Source of the DNA: Humulus lupulus
Lineage: Eukaryota; Streptophyta; Magnoliopsida; Rosales; Cannabaceae
Length of the DNA stretch: 64,000 nucleotides
Reading direction: 5' to 3'
Assembly (NCBI RefSeq): GCF_963169125.1
Contig: NC_084798.1
Coordinates: 201,495,481 to 201,559,480 of the forward strand
In this document: positions 34,438 through 47,234 of the stretch, one piece after another
Layout: every line of letters starts with the position of its first letter
Numbering within the stretch: the first letter of the stretch is position 1
Translations under genes and position numbers: made by a program
The notes under the pieces: generated by a model
Told to the model about the DNA's origin: nothing
Seen by the model: the letters and a program-made list of their open reading frames with translations, nothing else
Database searches by the model: none

Positions 34438-36252
34438 AAATCTGGTCTGATAAAACCCAAATCCAGTAACTCCTGCAACTGAATCTTCAACTCCTTCAAC
34501 TCCGTCGGAGCCATTCTGTAAGGTGTCCTAGATACTGGCTCCGCCCCTGGCGCCAACTCTATAACAAACTCAATCTCCCACTGCGGCGGCAACCCTGGCA
34601 GGTCTGCAGGAAATAAGTCTGGAAACTCACATACCAATCTAGTCTCACCCGGTCCAACTGATACCACCCTAAAAGTATCCACAATATTCGCTAGGAATCC
34701 TATGCAACCTTCCTGCATCAGGTCTCTAGCCTTCAATGCTGAGATCATAGGTACCCGCGATCCACTAACTGTCCCTACAAATACAAAGGGTACCTCGCCT
34801 TCTAGTTCAAAAGTCACCATCCTGTGCTTGTAGTCAATCGTCACCCCATACTTCGATAACCAATCCATCTCTAGAATCATATAGAAGTCATCCATCACTA
34901 ACTCAATAAGATCCACCAAAAATTCCCTATCGTCTATATCTACTGGCAATGCTCTAATCCATCTTCTAGAGACTACCAGTTCCCCAGTTGGCAACAAAGT
35001 CTGAAATCCCCTAGAATACAAATCACTAGGTCTACACAGCTGATCTATCACTTTAGCAGACACAAATGAATGGGTAGCTCACGTATCAATCAACGCAGTA
35101 AAAGATGAACTAGAACTAGAAATCTGACCTATCACGACCGAGGGGCTAGCCTCCGCCTCAGTCTGAGTCAAGGTGAATACTCTAGCAAGAGCGAAGTTGT
35201 CTCCCTGCTTTGGCTCCTCTTTTCTGGCCTGTGGACAGTCCTTCTTCAGATGGCTGACACTCCCACAAGTAAATCAGGCCCTGATCCTGCACTTTCCCTG
35301 ATGTCGTTGTCTGCATCGAGGACACACTGGAAAACTCCTCCAGTTGTCACCCCCGCCCTGATGGCCACTAAATGCACCTCGGGCCCTCCTATTCAAGCTA
35401 GGAGGAAAGAAGGAATCTGGGGCCTTTCTCTTCTGCTCACTGGGGCCACTACCCCGACTAGATCTAGTAAAAGGAGGCACCATCCTCCTGGCATCGCACC
35501 TAGCAGCGCCCTCTCTCCAAATTTGATCCTCGACCCCCTTAGCAGTAAGGGCCTTGTCCACTACCTGAGCATAAGTATTAGTCTTTGGGTCCAAGGTAAT
35601 CTTCACATCACAGGCGATCATAACATTCAAACCTCATACAAATCTACCTCTTCTTGTTGCATTAGTCGACACCAAATCTGGCGTGAACTTTGCCAACCGA
35701 TCAAATTTCATGGCGTACTCTGTAACGGTCAACCGGTTTTGAGTCAGGTTGATGAACTCGTCAACCTTCATAGCTCGGACTACAACACTATAATATTTCT
35801 CATTAAAGATGTTTCTGAACTCTTCCCAAGTCATAACTGCCACATTCCTCCGATGAATCACTACATCCCACCAGATGCGGGCATCTTCTCTGAACATGTA
35901 GCTAGCATAAACTACCCTCTCGTTCCCTACCACCCTCATGAAATCCAAGATGGAGGAAATCATATTCATCCACTGCTTTGCCTGTAGTGGGTCCGGTCCA
36001 CCCTTGAAGGTGGGAGGATGTTGTTTCCTGAACCTCTCATACAAAGGTTCCCACATGCTCTCCATAACAGGCTGAACCGGCACTAGCGCCATAGTTTGCG
36101 GAACTGGAAACCCAATGGCCTGAGGAGAGGCCTACTGCCTCAACTATTTCGGCAAACATCTATTGCCAATTCTGTGGGGCAGGTGGAGGGTCCTGACTTT
36201 GGTTGTCATCCTTGGCCCTACTGCTGCGGAGTCTAGATGATTGTCGAGGCAT
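34428..36252 (-). pseudogene. R1 gag and protease
   Basis: A start at 36252 opens MPRQSSRLRSSRAKDD, which stops within about 30 codons. Capsid-like sequence follows (36092-35634: ERFRKQHPPTFKGGPDPLQA, QWMNMISSIL, FNEKYY). The nucleic-acid-binding region and protease lie at 35630-34428. The protease motif region begins at about 35100-35080, where the DSG-type site is damaged (TRELPIHLC frame change), followed by DFYMILEMDWLSKYG. Numerous stops make it non-coding. Confidence 0.82.
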
Positions 36253-36504
36253 CACAACAATATGCCTGCAATCAACGATGCCTCTCATCAGGCAAGATAA
36301 CAACATCCAAAACCACCTCCCAAGTCATATCAGTCAACCATAAAAACAATCCACATAACATACAAATAGCATATAACACTCAACAGGCCATGCCCTGGCA
36401 TCATGCATATGTTAACTCATTCGTCACGCTCTATATAAAATAAGCAGGCAAACAGGGCATTTAAGCACATATTCAAGCATATAAGTTAATTATTACCAAC
36501 CAAC
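36253..36504 (-). other. R1 leader, gag-proximal part
   Basis: Untranslated leader between gag and the inserted solo LTR. It ends with the target duplication CCAAC at 36500-36504. Confidence 0.7.
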
Positions 36505-37538
36505 ATTAATGACCCACCTACTCTAGACTTTTGGACCATTAACGAAACTATACATACAAATCCTTAATAAAACTTACATTTGCGAAAATACCATAACTTT
36601 ATTAGAAACTTGTAGAAATAAGAGTTACTTTCATAAAATATCAAGTAGGATATGGGATCCCATTGTCTTAAAAACAAAACATAATTTAAAATAAAAGGAG
36701 TTACATAGCAAGTGCGGAAAAATACATGTAAAACCATAAAACAAGACTACATCCTCGAAAATCGAACTCTTGACTCCTTGACTCCATTCACCACCGATAC
36801 ACATTCCCCAAGCATCCATGAATCTTACCGCCACTATAGCTATTTTCCTGTACATATAAACAAAAAGGAATGAGCCTAATGCCCAACAAGGAAAATCTAC
36901 CACATAGTTCATATACATAAATTTCATAAGAAACATAAAAACATAACATTACACTTATTTCATATATATACTATAATGGCCATTATTACTTGGGGTCCCA
37001 TAGACTAAACAAGTCATATGCCCATGAGATTAGTGGGGTCCTACTAGCTAAGTAGGTCATATGCCCATAATCTATTTGGGGTCTTGTTAGTCATATGGGT
37101 CATATGCCCAAGCCTACAAACATACATATCATAACATAAGAAACATAAGATAACATGTAAAACATATAACATATGAATTTCTATCCTATTTTCCTTACCA
37201 AAATACCGGGATAAGAGGACAGCGCTGGGACTTTGGAACACCCCTAAAACCATTATGAAAGGGTGAGTTTAATGAAGAAAAGGAAATGAAAGGTTAGAGG
37301 CTGAGTAGAAGACTATGAGAACTTAAATAAAATAATACCAAAGAACTAAGGTGTAGAAATACCTTGAAGACTTGTAGACCAATCTAAACCTCGAACCGAA
37401 ATACTATAGAACCTTACTTCCCAAGTGTTTGATAAGCTTATGATTTCCCCACCCAAGTGTTTACACTCTCACACTCACCTAGCAACTTGCAGCCTCTAAA
37501 CTTAGAGTAAAAGGTGAATAATGGCTGGGTACTAGGTC

Positions 37539-37549
37539 CTATTTATAGA
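37539..37549 (-). promoter_or_regulatory. TATA box in solo LTR-C copy 1
   Basis: The minus strand reads CTATAAATAGG, conserved at the same LTR position (about 745 bp from the LTR start) in copies 2 and 3. Confidence 0.75.
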
Positions 37550-37730
37550 GTTTAGGAATGAAAGGATCTTAATTTCACTTGAATAAAAATAATGGCTTTT
37601 TAGGTGAAAATAATTTGAATAATCGTTCAGCAGAGGCTAAAGACTCGTTCAAAAAGGTGCTGGACTTATCAAGAGGTTGAATGGATGAAAGGAAAATGAT
37701 TTCAAAACTTTTCAAAATATACTGAAGGAG

Positions 37731-37856
37731 GCGATGTATGGCCCCCTGTAGGCGATATATCGCCTGGGCCAGTATGCCCGAGGCAGTCGTGCATCGCTTC
37801 GTGTTTTCCGTATCTACGTGCTGCGATATATCGCCCCCTATAGCTGCGATATATCG
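37731..37856. repeat. CGATATATCG palindrome cluster, LTR-C copy 1
   Basis: Palindromes AGGCGATATATCGCCT (37750-37765), GCGATATATCGC (37823-37834) and a GCGATATATCG (37846-37856), plus a damaged AGGCGATGTAT at 37731, lie upstream of the TATA box. They are conserved in the other two family-C LTRs. Confidence 0.88.
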
Positions 37857-38372
37857 GCACACGCTGATTATTTAAACACGAAATTACACATTTTTAGCTA
37901 AGTTTGAATGGAGTAAACAGCCTTGACTAAGCCCTTAAACGTATTCAAAGCTGCTGATTGACCTTAGAGCATTCAAACTTTACCCTTATTAAATTTAATC
38001 CTCAAAATACTTAATCCTTAATCACCCATACATAACATGTGCTTAAAATCCTATTGGTTCTTATCTAAACCTTATAGTATAATAAATATTATCCTTAATA
38101 TCAGTCATATTAATCAAACCTTAGGTTAACATTAATATTCTTAAACTATAGGTTGAACTTAGAAAATCTACAAGTACTACTATGAGTGTCCAAATAATTC
38201 CCGGTCTGAACCAAAAATCCACAGTCATAAAGATAATACTATAAATACTATAATACTACTATCTAACTAGCTAAGTAAAGTTCTTGGACTCTACACCAAC
38301 CCTGAGTCGAGCTTGTCACTGACAGCGAGCGTACATGTTCGGTCAATCTCCAGGAACCATAAACCTTGGCTC

Positions 38373-38384
38373 GCTCTAATACCA
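38373..38384 (-). promoter_or_regulatory. R1 primer-binding site, tRNA-iMet type
   Basis: The minus strand reads TGGTATTAGAGC, one mismatch from TGGTATCAGAGC, just inside the 5' LTR. Confidence 0.85.
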
Positions 38385-38387
38385 AGT

Positions 38388-40755
38388 TGTAACGCCCTAC
38401 TACCTTAGATTCGTTACTAAGTGAGTTTAAAATGTGCATTTAACTTGATAATCAAGAATTTAGGTCAAAAGTGTAACTAAACTGTATTAAAATCACATAA
38501 TTTGAAAATGTAGTTATTCATTGAAAATTATAAAACATTTAACATTCGGGATCCCGAAATACTGTTTATAAATATTTACAACTCAAAATATGATTAAAGT
38601 CAACTACACGAAAAAATAAGATTTAGTACAAAGCGTCTCTCAAAAATACCCCTGGTCGTGGCAGTCAAGCAGACAAGACATGTATACGCGCTTCATGCTC
38701 TCCATACTCATGGTTGGTCGATTTTCCCTTTGCCCTTACCTGCACCACAGAGCACCCGTGAGCCGAAGCCCAGCAAGAAAAATCCACACAAATAAATAAC
38801 ATAGGCATATCAATCATTCAACATATAACAATTCCGCCAACAGGCTAAACACATACTGCCATGCCGTCCCAAGCACTTTACCAGGCCCTGGGTTCGCAGT
38901 CTGCACTGTGAGGATACCCCAAGTATCCTTTAGGGTCTCACCCTGGCAACTCGCACTCCGCGTGCTAAATGATGCTCCCGTCCCCTTGTCGTTCTTGGCC
39001 TTCACCGTTCCCGGCCCTTGCCGTTCTCAGCCTTCACCGTTCCCGACTCTTGCCGTTCATTCACATATATGCACACATAGCATAATTAAGTAAATACTTA
39101 ACCATGTATTAACATAATCAATGGGGCTATGCCATGCACACAATCATATAGGGTCGTGCCTTGCAACACAACTATGGGGCCTCGCCCTGCTCTATGGGTA
39201 CAGCAGTTTTCTTACCTGTGTCCCGAGCTTCTTGAGCACCGAAATCCCGAGCACAGTCCTCTAACCTGAGCCTCGTTGAAAACATAGTCAAAACACATAC
39301 ATAGCACTCTCGTTACTAACGAATTCATAATCATCTCCCGGAACCAATCCCGTGCTCTCGGGACCCCCCGTTTCCCTACACATAGTAGCGAAAGCGTCCC
39401 ATGAGACCCCTGAGCCAAAACCCTAAAAACACAAAATCTCGTCTCCTGGAATTGGCCTAGCACCGCAGCACAGCCCTATAGGGGCCGCAGCGCCCAGAAT
39501 GGTTCCCATATCCTGATTCAACGTAGCGCCACGGGACGAAAAAACAGGGTCGCGGCGGTCATACGCGAACCCAGAAAACTGGGCTTTTCCCAACATTTTT
39601 CCTGAGCCAAACCTCTTCCAAATCAATACCAAGGTACACACAAGTCCCAATTCTACCCCTAGCCCCAAATAACAGTATGTCAAATCATAAACAACAACAA
39701 CAACAACAACAACAAACCCCAAACACACAATCAAACCCAAGAATCACCTAGTGGTTTAAAACTTTACAAAACTTAAACCACAAACCAATAAACTTGAACC
39801 ACACCAGCAAATAACTTCAGAGATGCATGGAACCCTTACCTCAAGTAGAAATTCATCCCTGAGCGTCTTTCAAAATCAATTCCAAGCTCAAATCCACTAA
39901 TCCCAAGCTGAACCTTGCCAAACTTCATCCCAATAATCCACAAAGCAAAACACATATCAACTCCCAACCTTAACATTTCTCAGCAGAATTCAATCAAGAA
40001 ATTAAAGTAGAACTTACCTTTGAACCTAGGTTAGTCTCCCAAATCCTAGCCTTGAATCCCTTGAATTTCTGGCCAAAAATCCTTCAAAATCAACCACCTT
40101 AGAGAGGGAGAGGGAGAGCATCGAATAGGAGAGAGAGAAAGCGAATTTGGTTCACTTTTCCTTTCTCTAATTTATCTAAGTGTTCTAGTATTCCCCAACC
40201 CTCAACTGAGTATATCCAACTGCCAAAATGACTCAATTGCCCCTTAAGTTAACCTAAGTCCTCATATATCACTAATGGTAGTTTAGTCTTTTAACACATC
40301 CCGCTAAGTCATCGGGTATACCTAAAACTCCCCGTTAATCCCGACATACCAAATTATTAATAAGCTACTAACCATTACCCAATAATTCCCGAACAAAAGT
40401 TATATTCCCAAAATACTCCTAGGCTCTTCCCGAACCGGGTATTTGACCCCTTTGTGACTTTCTAGCTAAATCGCTCCTTAGGACCATCTCGGATCGTGCA
40501 CCACAAATATATCACCACTCACACGTGATATCAATCACAATATACATGAATATTGGATTTATGCCCTCAACAGGCTAAAATTACAAATACGCCCCTAACA
40601 ACCAAACGGGGCCCACATGCATATTTAATTCACCTAAACATGCATTTCTAATCACATATTTATCAAATTCACATATTAACAAAATAAACCACTTATTGCC
40701 CTCCAGGCACGCTAATCAAGGCCCTAAGCCTTATTAGTAAATTTGGGTCGCTACA
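38388..40755 (-). repeat. R1 5' LTR
   Basis: It is 2368 bp and matches 19806-22072. The extra length includes a small tandem expansion of TTCACCGTTCCCG / CTTGCCGTTC units at 38995-39060. It carries the shared LTR module at 38734-38781 and a CAA trinucleotide run at 39688-39714. Confidence 0.92.
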
Positions 40756-42494
40756 AGGCAAATATGTGCGTTTACCTTTTTTTTTTCAGGTGCCAAGCGG
40801 TGTCTTATACCCATCTCAACAAGATCTAAACGACTAGACAAACCATCTTTGGTTTTACCTGGGATATCAAGTAATGTACCAATTATAATTTCACACACAT
40901 TTTTTTCTATGTGCATGACATCCAAGCAATGTCTAACAAGTAAATCTTTCCAGTTAGGAAGTTGAAAGAAAATTTATTTTCTTTGAAAACATCCATTAAC
41001 TTTTTTGTTTTTAATTCTTCTTCCCATACCTAAAGTCAACTTTTTCTACTCCCTTAAGAATTTTCTCACCTGACAATGGCAAAGGGGCAAGGTCTCATTC
41101 CACAGTACCGTCAAATGCTTTTTCTTTATTTCTGTCAGGATGACTTAAATGAAAATATCGTCTATGACCCATATAACACATTTTGCGTCCATTTGACAAG
41201 CGACGACCCTTGTGTTGGTGAAACAAATTGGACAAGCTTGGTAGCCTTTTGTGCTCAACCCTGATAGGTTACCATATGCTGGAAAATCATTAACAGTCTA
41301 TAACAACACCGCTTTCAAATTAAATACTTCTTTTTAAAACTATCATATGTCTCAACACCATTTTCATACAACTCTTTCAAATCATCAATTAATGGCGCCA
41401 AATAAACATCGACATCGTGTCCTGGTTGTTTTTGGGCCTGAAATCATTTATGAAAGCATCATAAACTTCCTTTTCTAGACCAACCAAGGAGGAAGATTGT
41501 ACATAAATAGGAAGACAGACCATGAACTATGCCTACTACTAAGAGATCTATGCGGGTTTACTCCATCAGTAGCTAAACCGAGACGAAGATGTCTTGGTTC
41601 ATTTTTGAGTTCTGGATTGATATAATCTACCTTCTTCTAGGCCTGTGAATCTGCAGGATGCCGGAGTTTACCATCTTTCACTTGTCCAGTCTCGTGCCAT
41701 ATTAAGTTCTTAGAGTGTTCTGCGCTTCGATATAATCGCTTCAGCCGCGAAATCAAAGGTAAGTACCACAACACTTTCTGAGGAATAAGTTTCCTAATGT
41801 CCTTACTTTTGTTAGGTTTGTCCTATGGTAAACCACATTCTGGGCAAGTGTCCATATCTGCATACTCCTTACAATATAAAATACAATCATTCTGACATGC
41901 ATGAATCTTCTCATACTTCAACCCTATCAAACTTAAAGTTTTCTTTACTACATATGTAGACTTCTGAAAACAATTTTCTAGCGGCAAAATCTCTTTGAAA
42001 GCAGCTAAAAATTGACTAAAACACTTATCACTAACTCCATTTTCTACTTTTATGTTATAAAATTTAACCATTGTTGGAAATCTTAGTTTATTGCAACCAT
42101 TGAACAATTGTCTATCTGCTTCTCTAACCATACTATCAAATTTTTCTGGATTATGAACAAACTCTTCTTGTGCTTCATCAAGCAATTCTATAGGATGCTC
42201 ATCAAAATCATTACTCTCAAAATCATCTATACCTCGCCTACCTAATGGATATGGGTCGTCATTTAATAATTCTCCATGCCATTACCATTTACTATAACTT
42301 ATATCAAATCCCCGACAAAATACATGATCCTTTATCATAGTAATATTCCTCTTTACTCCATTACCATAATCGATACAAGGACAATGAATTTTTTGTTGAT
42401 CACTACAATTCTTTAGGCAAAACTCTAAAAATTTGTTGAATCCATCTTCAAATTGTGATGTTTCTCTCCTCTCAAGCATCCATGATTTATCCAT
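40756..42494 (-). pseudogene. CACTA TnpD-like transposase, 5' portion
   Basis: The start at 42494 opens MDKSWMLERRETSQFEDGFN, the signature of the transposase-associated N-terminal domain of plant En/Spm transposases, with CPCIDYGNG. Next come a helical region and Cys motif (42185-41823: FYNIKVENGVSDKCFSQFL, CQNDCILYCKEYADMDTCPECG), LRLGLATDGVNPHRS and YNLPPWLV (about 41600-41470), PAYGNLSG...GYQACPICF (about 41285-41220) and LDVMHIEKNVCE (40930-40895), whose Asp is part of the catalytic core. Several stops and frame changes interrupt it. R1 cuts the gene at 40755; it resumes at 19805. TnpD proteins carry out the excision and integration reaction. Confidence 0.87.
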
Positions 42495-43649
42495 ACTAAT
42501 AACAATATTAAATTCCTAATAAGTTAGGAAAAAACTTATAATAGGTTCTAGTCTTATAAAATTTTTAAAAAAATTGACAGAGTTTCCTCTGTTTCTATAG
42601 CATACCGTAATTTCATAATTACCTATAAAATCAATACAAATAAACACAATGATCAAGCATAGATGAATTCATCATTATTAGGTTCTAGTCTTATAAATTT
42701 TTTAAAAAAATCGGCAGAGCATACCACAATTTCATAATTTCTTTAAAAACAACACAAACAAACACAATAATCAACCATAAATGAATCCATCCTTATATCA
42801 GCACAACACGCAAATTTCCCAAAGCCTACTTCACTAATTTTCAAACATAACTTTCACTAAATCCAATATGCATGATTTAATTAACCTTATCTTTATACAT
42901 AAATCTTGTAGTAATATAAATAAAAATAAAAAATAACTAACCTTCAATATTACTCTTCAATTCACCCGAAATGAACAACAAAGCTACCACTCAATCAACG
43001 ACCCTACTAAACATTACTTACCAAATTCGTAAACTACATAATTAATTATCAAACCAATAAATAAATAAAAAACAAATCAAACTAGTTATAGAAACTAATG
43101 AACAACACTTTGATCATATTCAAGATATTTATTTTTTAAAATATTTAAAAAGAAAATTCATCTTGTCACAATTTCTAAAATTTACTATACATATATATAT
43201 TTATAATAAACTAAATTTTTATCACATTATTTAAAGTAACAAAATAAACAAATAATTAGAAAAGTTAACAAAATATTAATAAATTTAATTATAAAATTTG
43301 GAATAATATAAAAAAAAATTATAAAAACATAAAAAATAAAAAATTATCATCAAAACAATGTTTTAGTAATCCATACCTGTTTTGAAGCTCAAAAACACCT
43401 TGCAATGACAAAAATTCAGTCAAAATCCGGCAAGAAACACCAAGAAACCATGAGAAATAATACCCACGGCCAAATGTATTTTTTTCCTCTAAAAAACAAA
43501 AAAAGAAGGATTTTGGGGCTATATTTCGGTTTATAATGAAGAAAAGTGGTAGGAAATGGTGTTGCCGCACGGTTACGTTAATGGAGGTTTTGGGGTTTTC
43601 AACAGAGGAGAGAGAGGGATTATGGTCGTTCGGGTCGAAGAAAGGGGTT
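42495..43649. other. CACTA transposase upstream/leader region
   Basis: AT-rich sequence upstream of the TnpD-like start. A GC-richer stretch at 43370-43640 probably represents the transcription start and leader on the minus strand. A short block, GGTTCTAGTCTTATAAA..TTTTTAAAAAAAT, is repeated at 42545 and 42681. No ORF is supported. Confidence 0.45.
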
Positions 43650-44060
43650 TTAAAACTCTTCTACTTCGGTTTTTATATAAAAACCGTAGTAGAAGGGTTT
43701 TAAGGGGGTTGAGCTATGCACTTTCTACTGTGGTTTTTATGTAAAAACCGAAGTAGAAAGTGTACTTTCCACTTCGGTTTTTACATAAAAACTGCAGTAG
43801 AAAGTGCACAGCCACTAATAAGGGACGCGTTTGGCTTGGCCATTTTTTTACATATTTATTCTCTCTAAACAGAAGTCACGAGCCTGTGCAAACAAACATG
43901 GCCCTCTTTCAATTGAATTTTTAACTTTGTTTTTTTTAAAAAGAGAAGTAGTATCTAATTTTTTTTAAGCGTCAAATTCAAAAGCGAAGTAAAAGAGTTC
44001 AAAAATGATTTTACTTCAGATTTTTTGTATGCCGAGTATAAAAACCGAAGTAAAAACCTA
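43650..44060. repeat. CACTA subterminal hairpins, CTTCGGTTTTTA type (right)
   Basis: Inverted pairs of CTACTTCGGTTTTTA-type units separated by short AT spacers match those at 14452-14703. Single CCGAAGTAAAA copies continue to 44060. Confidence 0.85.
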
Positions 44061-44089
44061 TATTATGTTGGAAGTCCCCACTGGACACG

Positions 44090-44260
44090 TGCTTAGACCC
44101 CAAATTTTCAACGTCTTCCTGCACTTTTAATGTCTTACAATTTTTGTAATTAATAAAAAAAATTCAATGTCTCCCAACATAAGACATTTAAAATCCCTCC
44201 TAATTTTTAATGTCTTACACCAATGGTATAAGACATTATAGGGAGTTATTGAATGTCAAA
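44090..44260. repeat. CACTA subterminal repeats, GTCTCCCA/GTCTTA type (right outer)
   Basis: Repeats of AATGTCTCCCAACATAAGACATT and AATGTCTTACACCAATGG form loose inverted pairs. They are the diverged counterpart of the left-end GTCTCCCA repeats. Confidence 0.7.
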
Positions 44261-44272
44261 ATTATTGAAGTG

Positions 44273-47234
44273 GTGGTTTATCATCAAAACATAGCACATT
44301 ATTTCATGATTCATACAATTCTTACCATTACATAGCATAAACATAGAAATTCTATAAAACTTCTTTACCTCAGGTCCGAACAAAGAAAAATGAGAAAAAC
44401 TTCACAATGAGCCTATAATCATAATCAAACATCGTCTCTTAGAATCACATAACAATACTCATGCCCAACACATATATCCCATGTGTGCTTGGGTCATGCA
44501 TACATGGTACAAGTTGCCCCATAATTCAAAACATACACATTTTCACATAAAATCATAAAAAATAATGTTAATTCTACCTATTAACCCTTCATGGTTACAA
44601 AGTAAAAGTCATGTGTTTGAACAATAGGCATATATTTGAACGTAAAAATGTGTTTGCATGCAACCTGCATACGTGGGAGCATTCTTAAAATTTAACGTTT
44701 TAAAACGATAATTCCTACATGCTTATTTCTTGCATCTTCAAACAAAATTCAGCAACATAATTCAATTACCATTATTTGTTTCTTTAAATCCCAAAATTTG
44801 TTAAACAAATTTAATACATTATATTTACTTTAGAAAATAATTCATTCAGCCTTTCCTAATTTATCATAAAATAATAATTCCATTTATTACTTAAATAGCA
44901 TAGAAAAGTGGCAAAATTTGTAGTTATTTAGAAATACTTAATAAATTTATTGTTTCCTTTTGCAAAATAACTTTTCTAAATAAAAGAAAAAACTACATGT
45001 TTTAAATGCGAAAATTTATAAATAAATTGGGCAAAAATGTATTTTCTCTTGTATTATTTAAGACTTAAATTATTTAGGTGTAAGACTCATTAATTTTAAA
45101 CAAAATAATTATTTTAGCTTAATAACTCAAAGTTTCAGCAACTATTTATTTTGTTTAAAAAATCATAAGTGAATTTAAACCATAATTTTTTTCTCATTTA
45201 AATAAAAAAAATCTAAATAATAATGTAAAAAATTCATATTTACATTTTAAAATACCACATTTATATATACATAGCTTAGGGTATAATTTAATTGATGCAC
45301 TAGCATTATTTATCTTATTTAAAAGATCTTTCTTATTTTTAATCCAAAATTCTAGCAACTATTTATTCATTCAAAATCACAAACTTGGATTAAAAACTAT
45401 ATTTTCCTTCATAAAATATACACAAAAATCTGCATTTTTTGTGAAACACCATTTATATGTGAAACAAACAAAAAATGCATTTTTTGTTTATGTAAACTCA
45501 TACATCATTTTCAGGCATCACTTGAGAATTTTAAGTATTTTTTCACCATTATATTCACAAATTATATATATAAAAAAACAGCAAGCATAATTAACATGAA
45601 ACCCACTTTTAAATTATGCTTAAATAATTACTCAAACCAAAACCTTCATGTATCATCAAATCATCATTTATAAGAGACTTAAGACAAATTATGAATTTAA
45701 CCAAATAACCTAGCATATTTCTTATGAGTATATGTGACATCAAATAAAATGACCAACATGCATCAATAATCTCCCTAGGCCGAAACCCACATGTACCACG
45801 AACATGAAAATACCATTAAACCTATTCCAACCCAATAGTTTTAATATTAGCAACAAGGGACAACATAGACTCACCATTCAAAGAAATATGCCTATGCCAA
45901 AAATTACATGACATGTTTTAAATTCGAATTGTTTCCAAACCCAAAACAAAATCTAGCATGCTCCCATGATTACCAATGACAACAAGAACTCCAATAGCAA
46001 ATAAAAAAAATAAAAATAAAAAAATAACCCAACATGCAAAAGGACCTCTAGGCTGAATATACACATAGGATTCAATAACAAGATTCATCATTTAAACTTA
46101 TCATGCTTCCTTTAAAATAACCATTTCTCAAATCCATAAGTGTGATTATCAAGGTTCGAGAGGATTAATAAGAAGCCTAAAACAAGTATTCAATATAGCA
46201 ACAATAAATAAAAAATATATAAAGAGAGTCATCTACACATGCTTGGCCGAAACCCCATCAAAACAACAACCGAACTTCTAAAATCATAACAAAGATTTAT
46301 CACAACAACAATGCTAGAGATTTCCATTGCCTCCTTTGATAGATATCAAGAACTCAAATAACTATGGTCACCCTCTTTCATGCACCTAGGGTTTCGAAAC
46401 CCACACAAAGATGAGAAGAAAAACCAACAACAACAAAAAGCAAACTTAGTCAATCACAAGAAAGCAAATGAGGAGATGAAATAGGAAATCACAAATACAA
46501 AATACATACCCTAGGATTTGAATCCCTTTCCTCTTCTTTTTCTCCTCCTCCTTTATCTTCTCTCTTCCTTTCTTTCTCTCTCTATCTCACGCCCTCTCCC
46601 TCTCTCTCTCTAGCCGACAGTTCCAAGAGCCAAAATGGCTCTTTTCTTTCTTTCTTCCTTCCCTTTTTATCTAACCCTAGAGAAATAACTAGCCTAATGG
46701 GAATGGGTATGTTTCCCAATCAAACCCTTTTTCCCCTATTTTTTTTATTTGATTGTCTTAACTAAAGGAAAAATAATCAATAAAATAAAAGATGACAACC
46801 TCCTTTTCCATTTTAATTATTTCCATCAATTTTAATTTATTTAATTGCCAAATAAAATAGGAAAAGAAATCACTTATTTCCCACTATGCCTCACACGCCC
46901 CTCATTCTCTTTTCCCTTTCTTTTTATTTTCTTTTTAATTCTTATAATCAAATAAATAAATTAAATAAAAGGAAATAATGTGTAGGAAAAATTATTGCAT
47001 GCTCACCATGCAACCATGCACATGCACACACTCAAGTGCTAAGGCGCATCACTACCTACCATGCACCTTTGTGCATTCAACCAAAACTCATATTCTTACT
47101 AATTAAATTAATAAATAAATAAAAAAACTAACAATTAAATTCACGTATTCTACCAAACAATTCAAATAATAAAAATAAAACCTAACACTTAACAATTAAA
47201 AAAATAAATCAAACAAATTAATAAATCTAAAAAA
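44273..47234 (-). mobile_element. Family-A 3' LTR, proximal part
   Basis: Reverse copy of solo-LTR positions about 895-3760, continuing the piece at 10656-11488. It includes the CT-rich tract at about 46555-46620. The final about 10 bases of the LTR start (GTGCACTACA side) are missing and the sequence passes directly into pol at 47235. Confidence 0.87.

Larger units (their letters stand above)
36505..38295 (-). mobile_element. Solo LTR, family C, copy 1
   Basis: Read on the minus strand it starts TGTAGAGTCCAAG at 38295 and ends GGTCATTAAT at 36505, with the final CA mutated to AT. The target duplication CCAAC is present at 36500-36504 and 38296-38300. It has no coding. Internal features are the CGATATATCG palindrome cluster (37731-37856), a TATA box (37539-37549) and three copies of a 43-bp unit around GGGCATATGACC (36985-37110). 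It interrupts the R1 leader between primer-binding site and gag. Confidence 0.93.
19806..40755 (-). mobile_element. Ty3/gypsy element R1 (chromovirus-like), nested host of R2 and a solo LTR
   Basis: Ends are TGTAACGCCC at 19806 and GTCGCTACA at 40755, with the perfect target duplication AGGCA at 19801-19805 and 40756-40760. LTRs lie at 19806-22072 and 38388-40755, and the coding is on the minus strand. A primer-binding site (38373-38384) and polypurine tract (22073-22086) are in place. R1 interrupts the CACTA transposase. It contains element R2 (TSD GATAT) within pol and a solo family-C LTR (TSD CCAAC) in the leader. Without the insertions R1 would be about 9.8 kb. Chromodomain-type C-terminal motifs (VLWRNIKVEEAAWE) suggest the Tekay/Del group; this placement is by eye. 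Confidence 0.93.
11489..44272 (-). mobile_element. CACTA (En/Spm-type) transposon, limits approximate
   Basis: The element lies within the split family-A LTR. Its left edge reads CACTAAAACAATATAATGG and its right edge, read inward, CACTTCAATAATTTTGAC. These are alignable but imperfect, and no matching 3-bp target duplication is seen. Coding matches CACTA biology: a TnpD-like transposase (42494 down to 18200) followed on the same strand by a TnpA-like gene fused to a Ulp1-like domain (18123 down to 15071). Two classes of subterminal repeats, GTCTCCCA palindromes and CTTCGGTTTTTA hairpins, occur near both ends. About 21 kb of it is the inserted element R1. The 11489-14340 stretch may instead be a second, related CACTA derivative. 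Confidence 0.7.
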
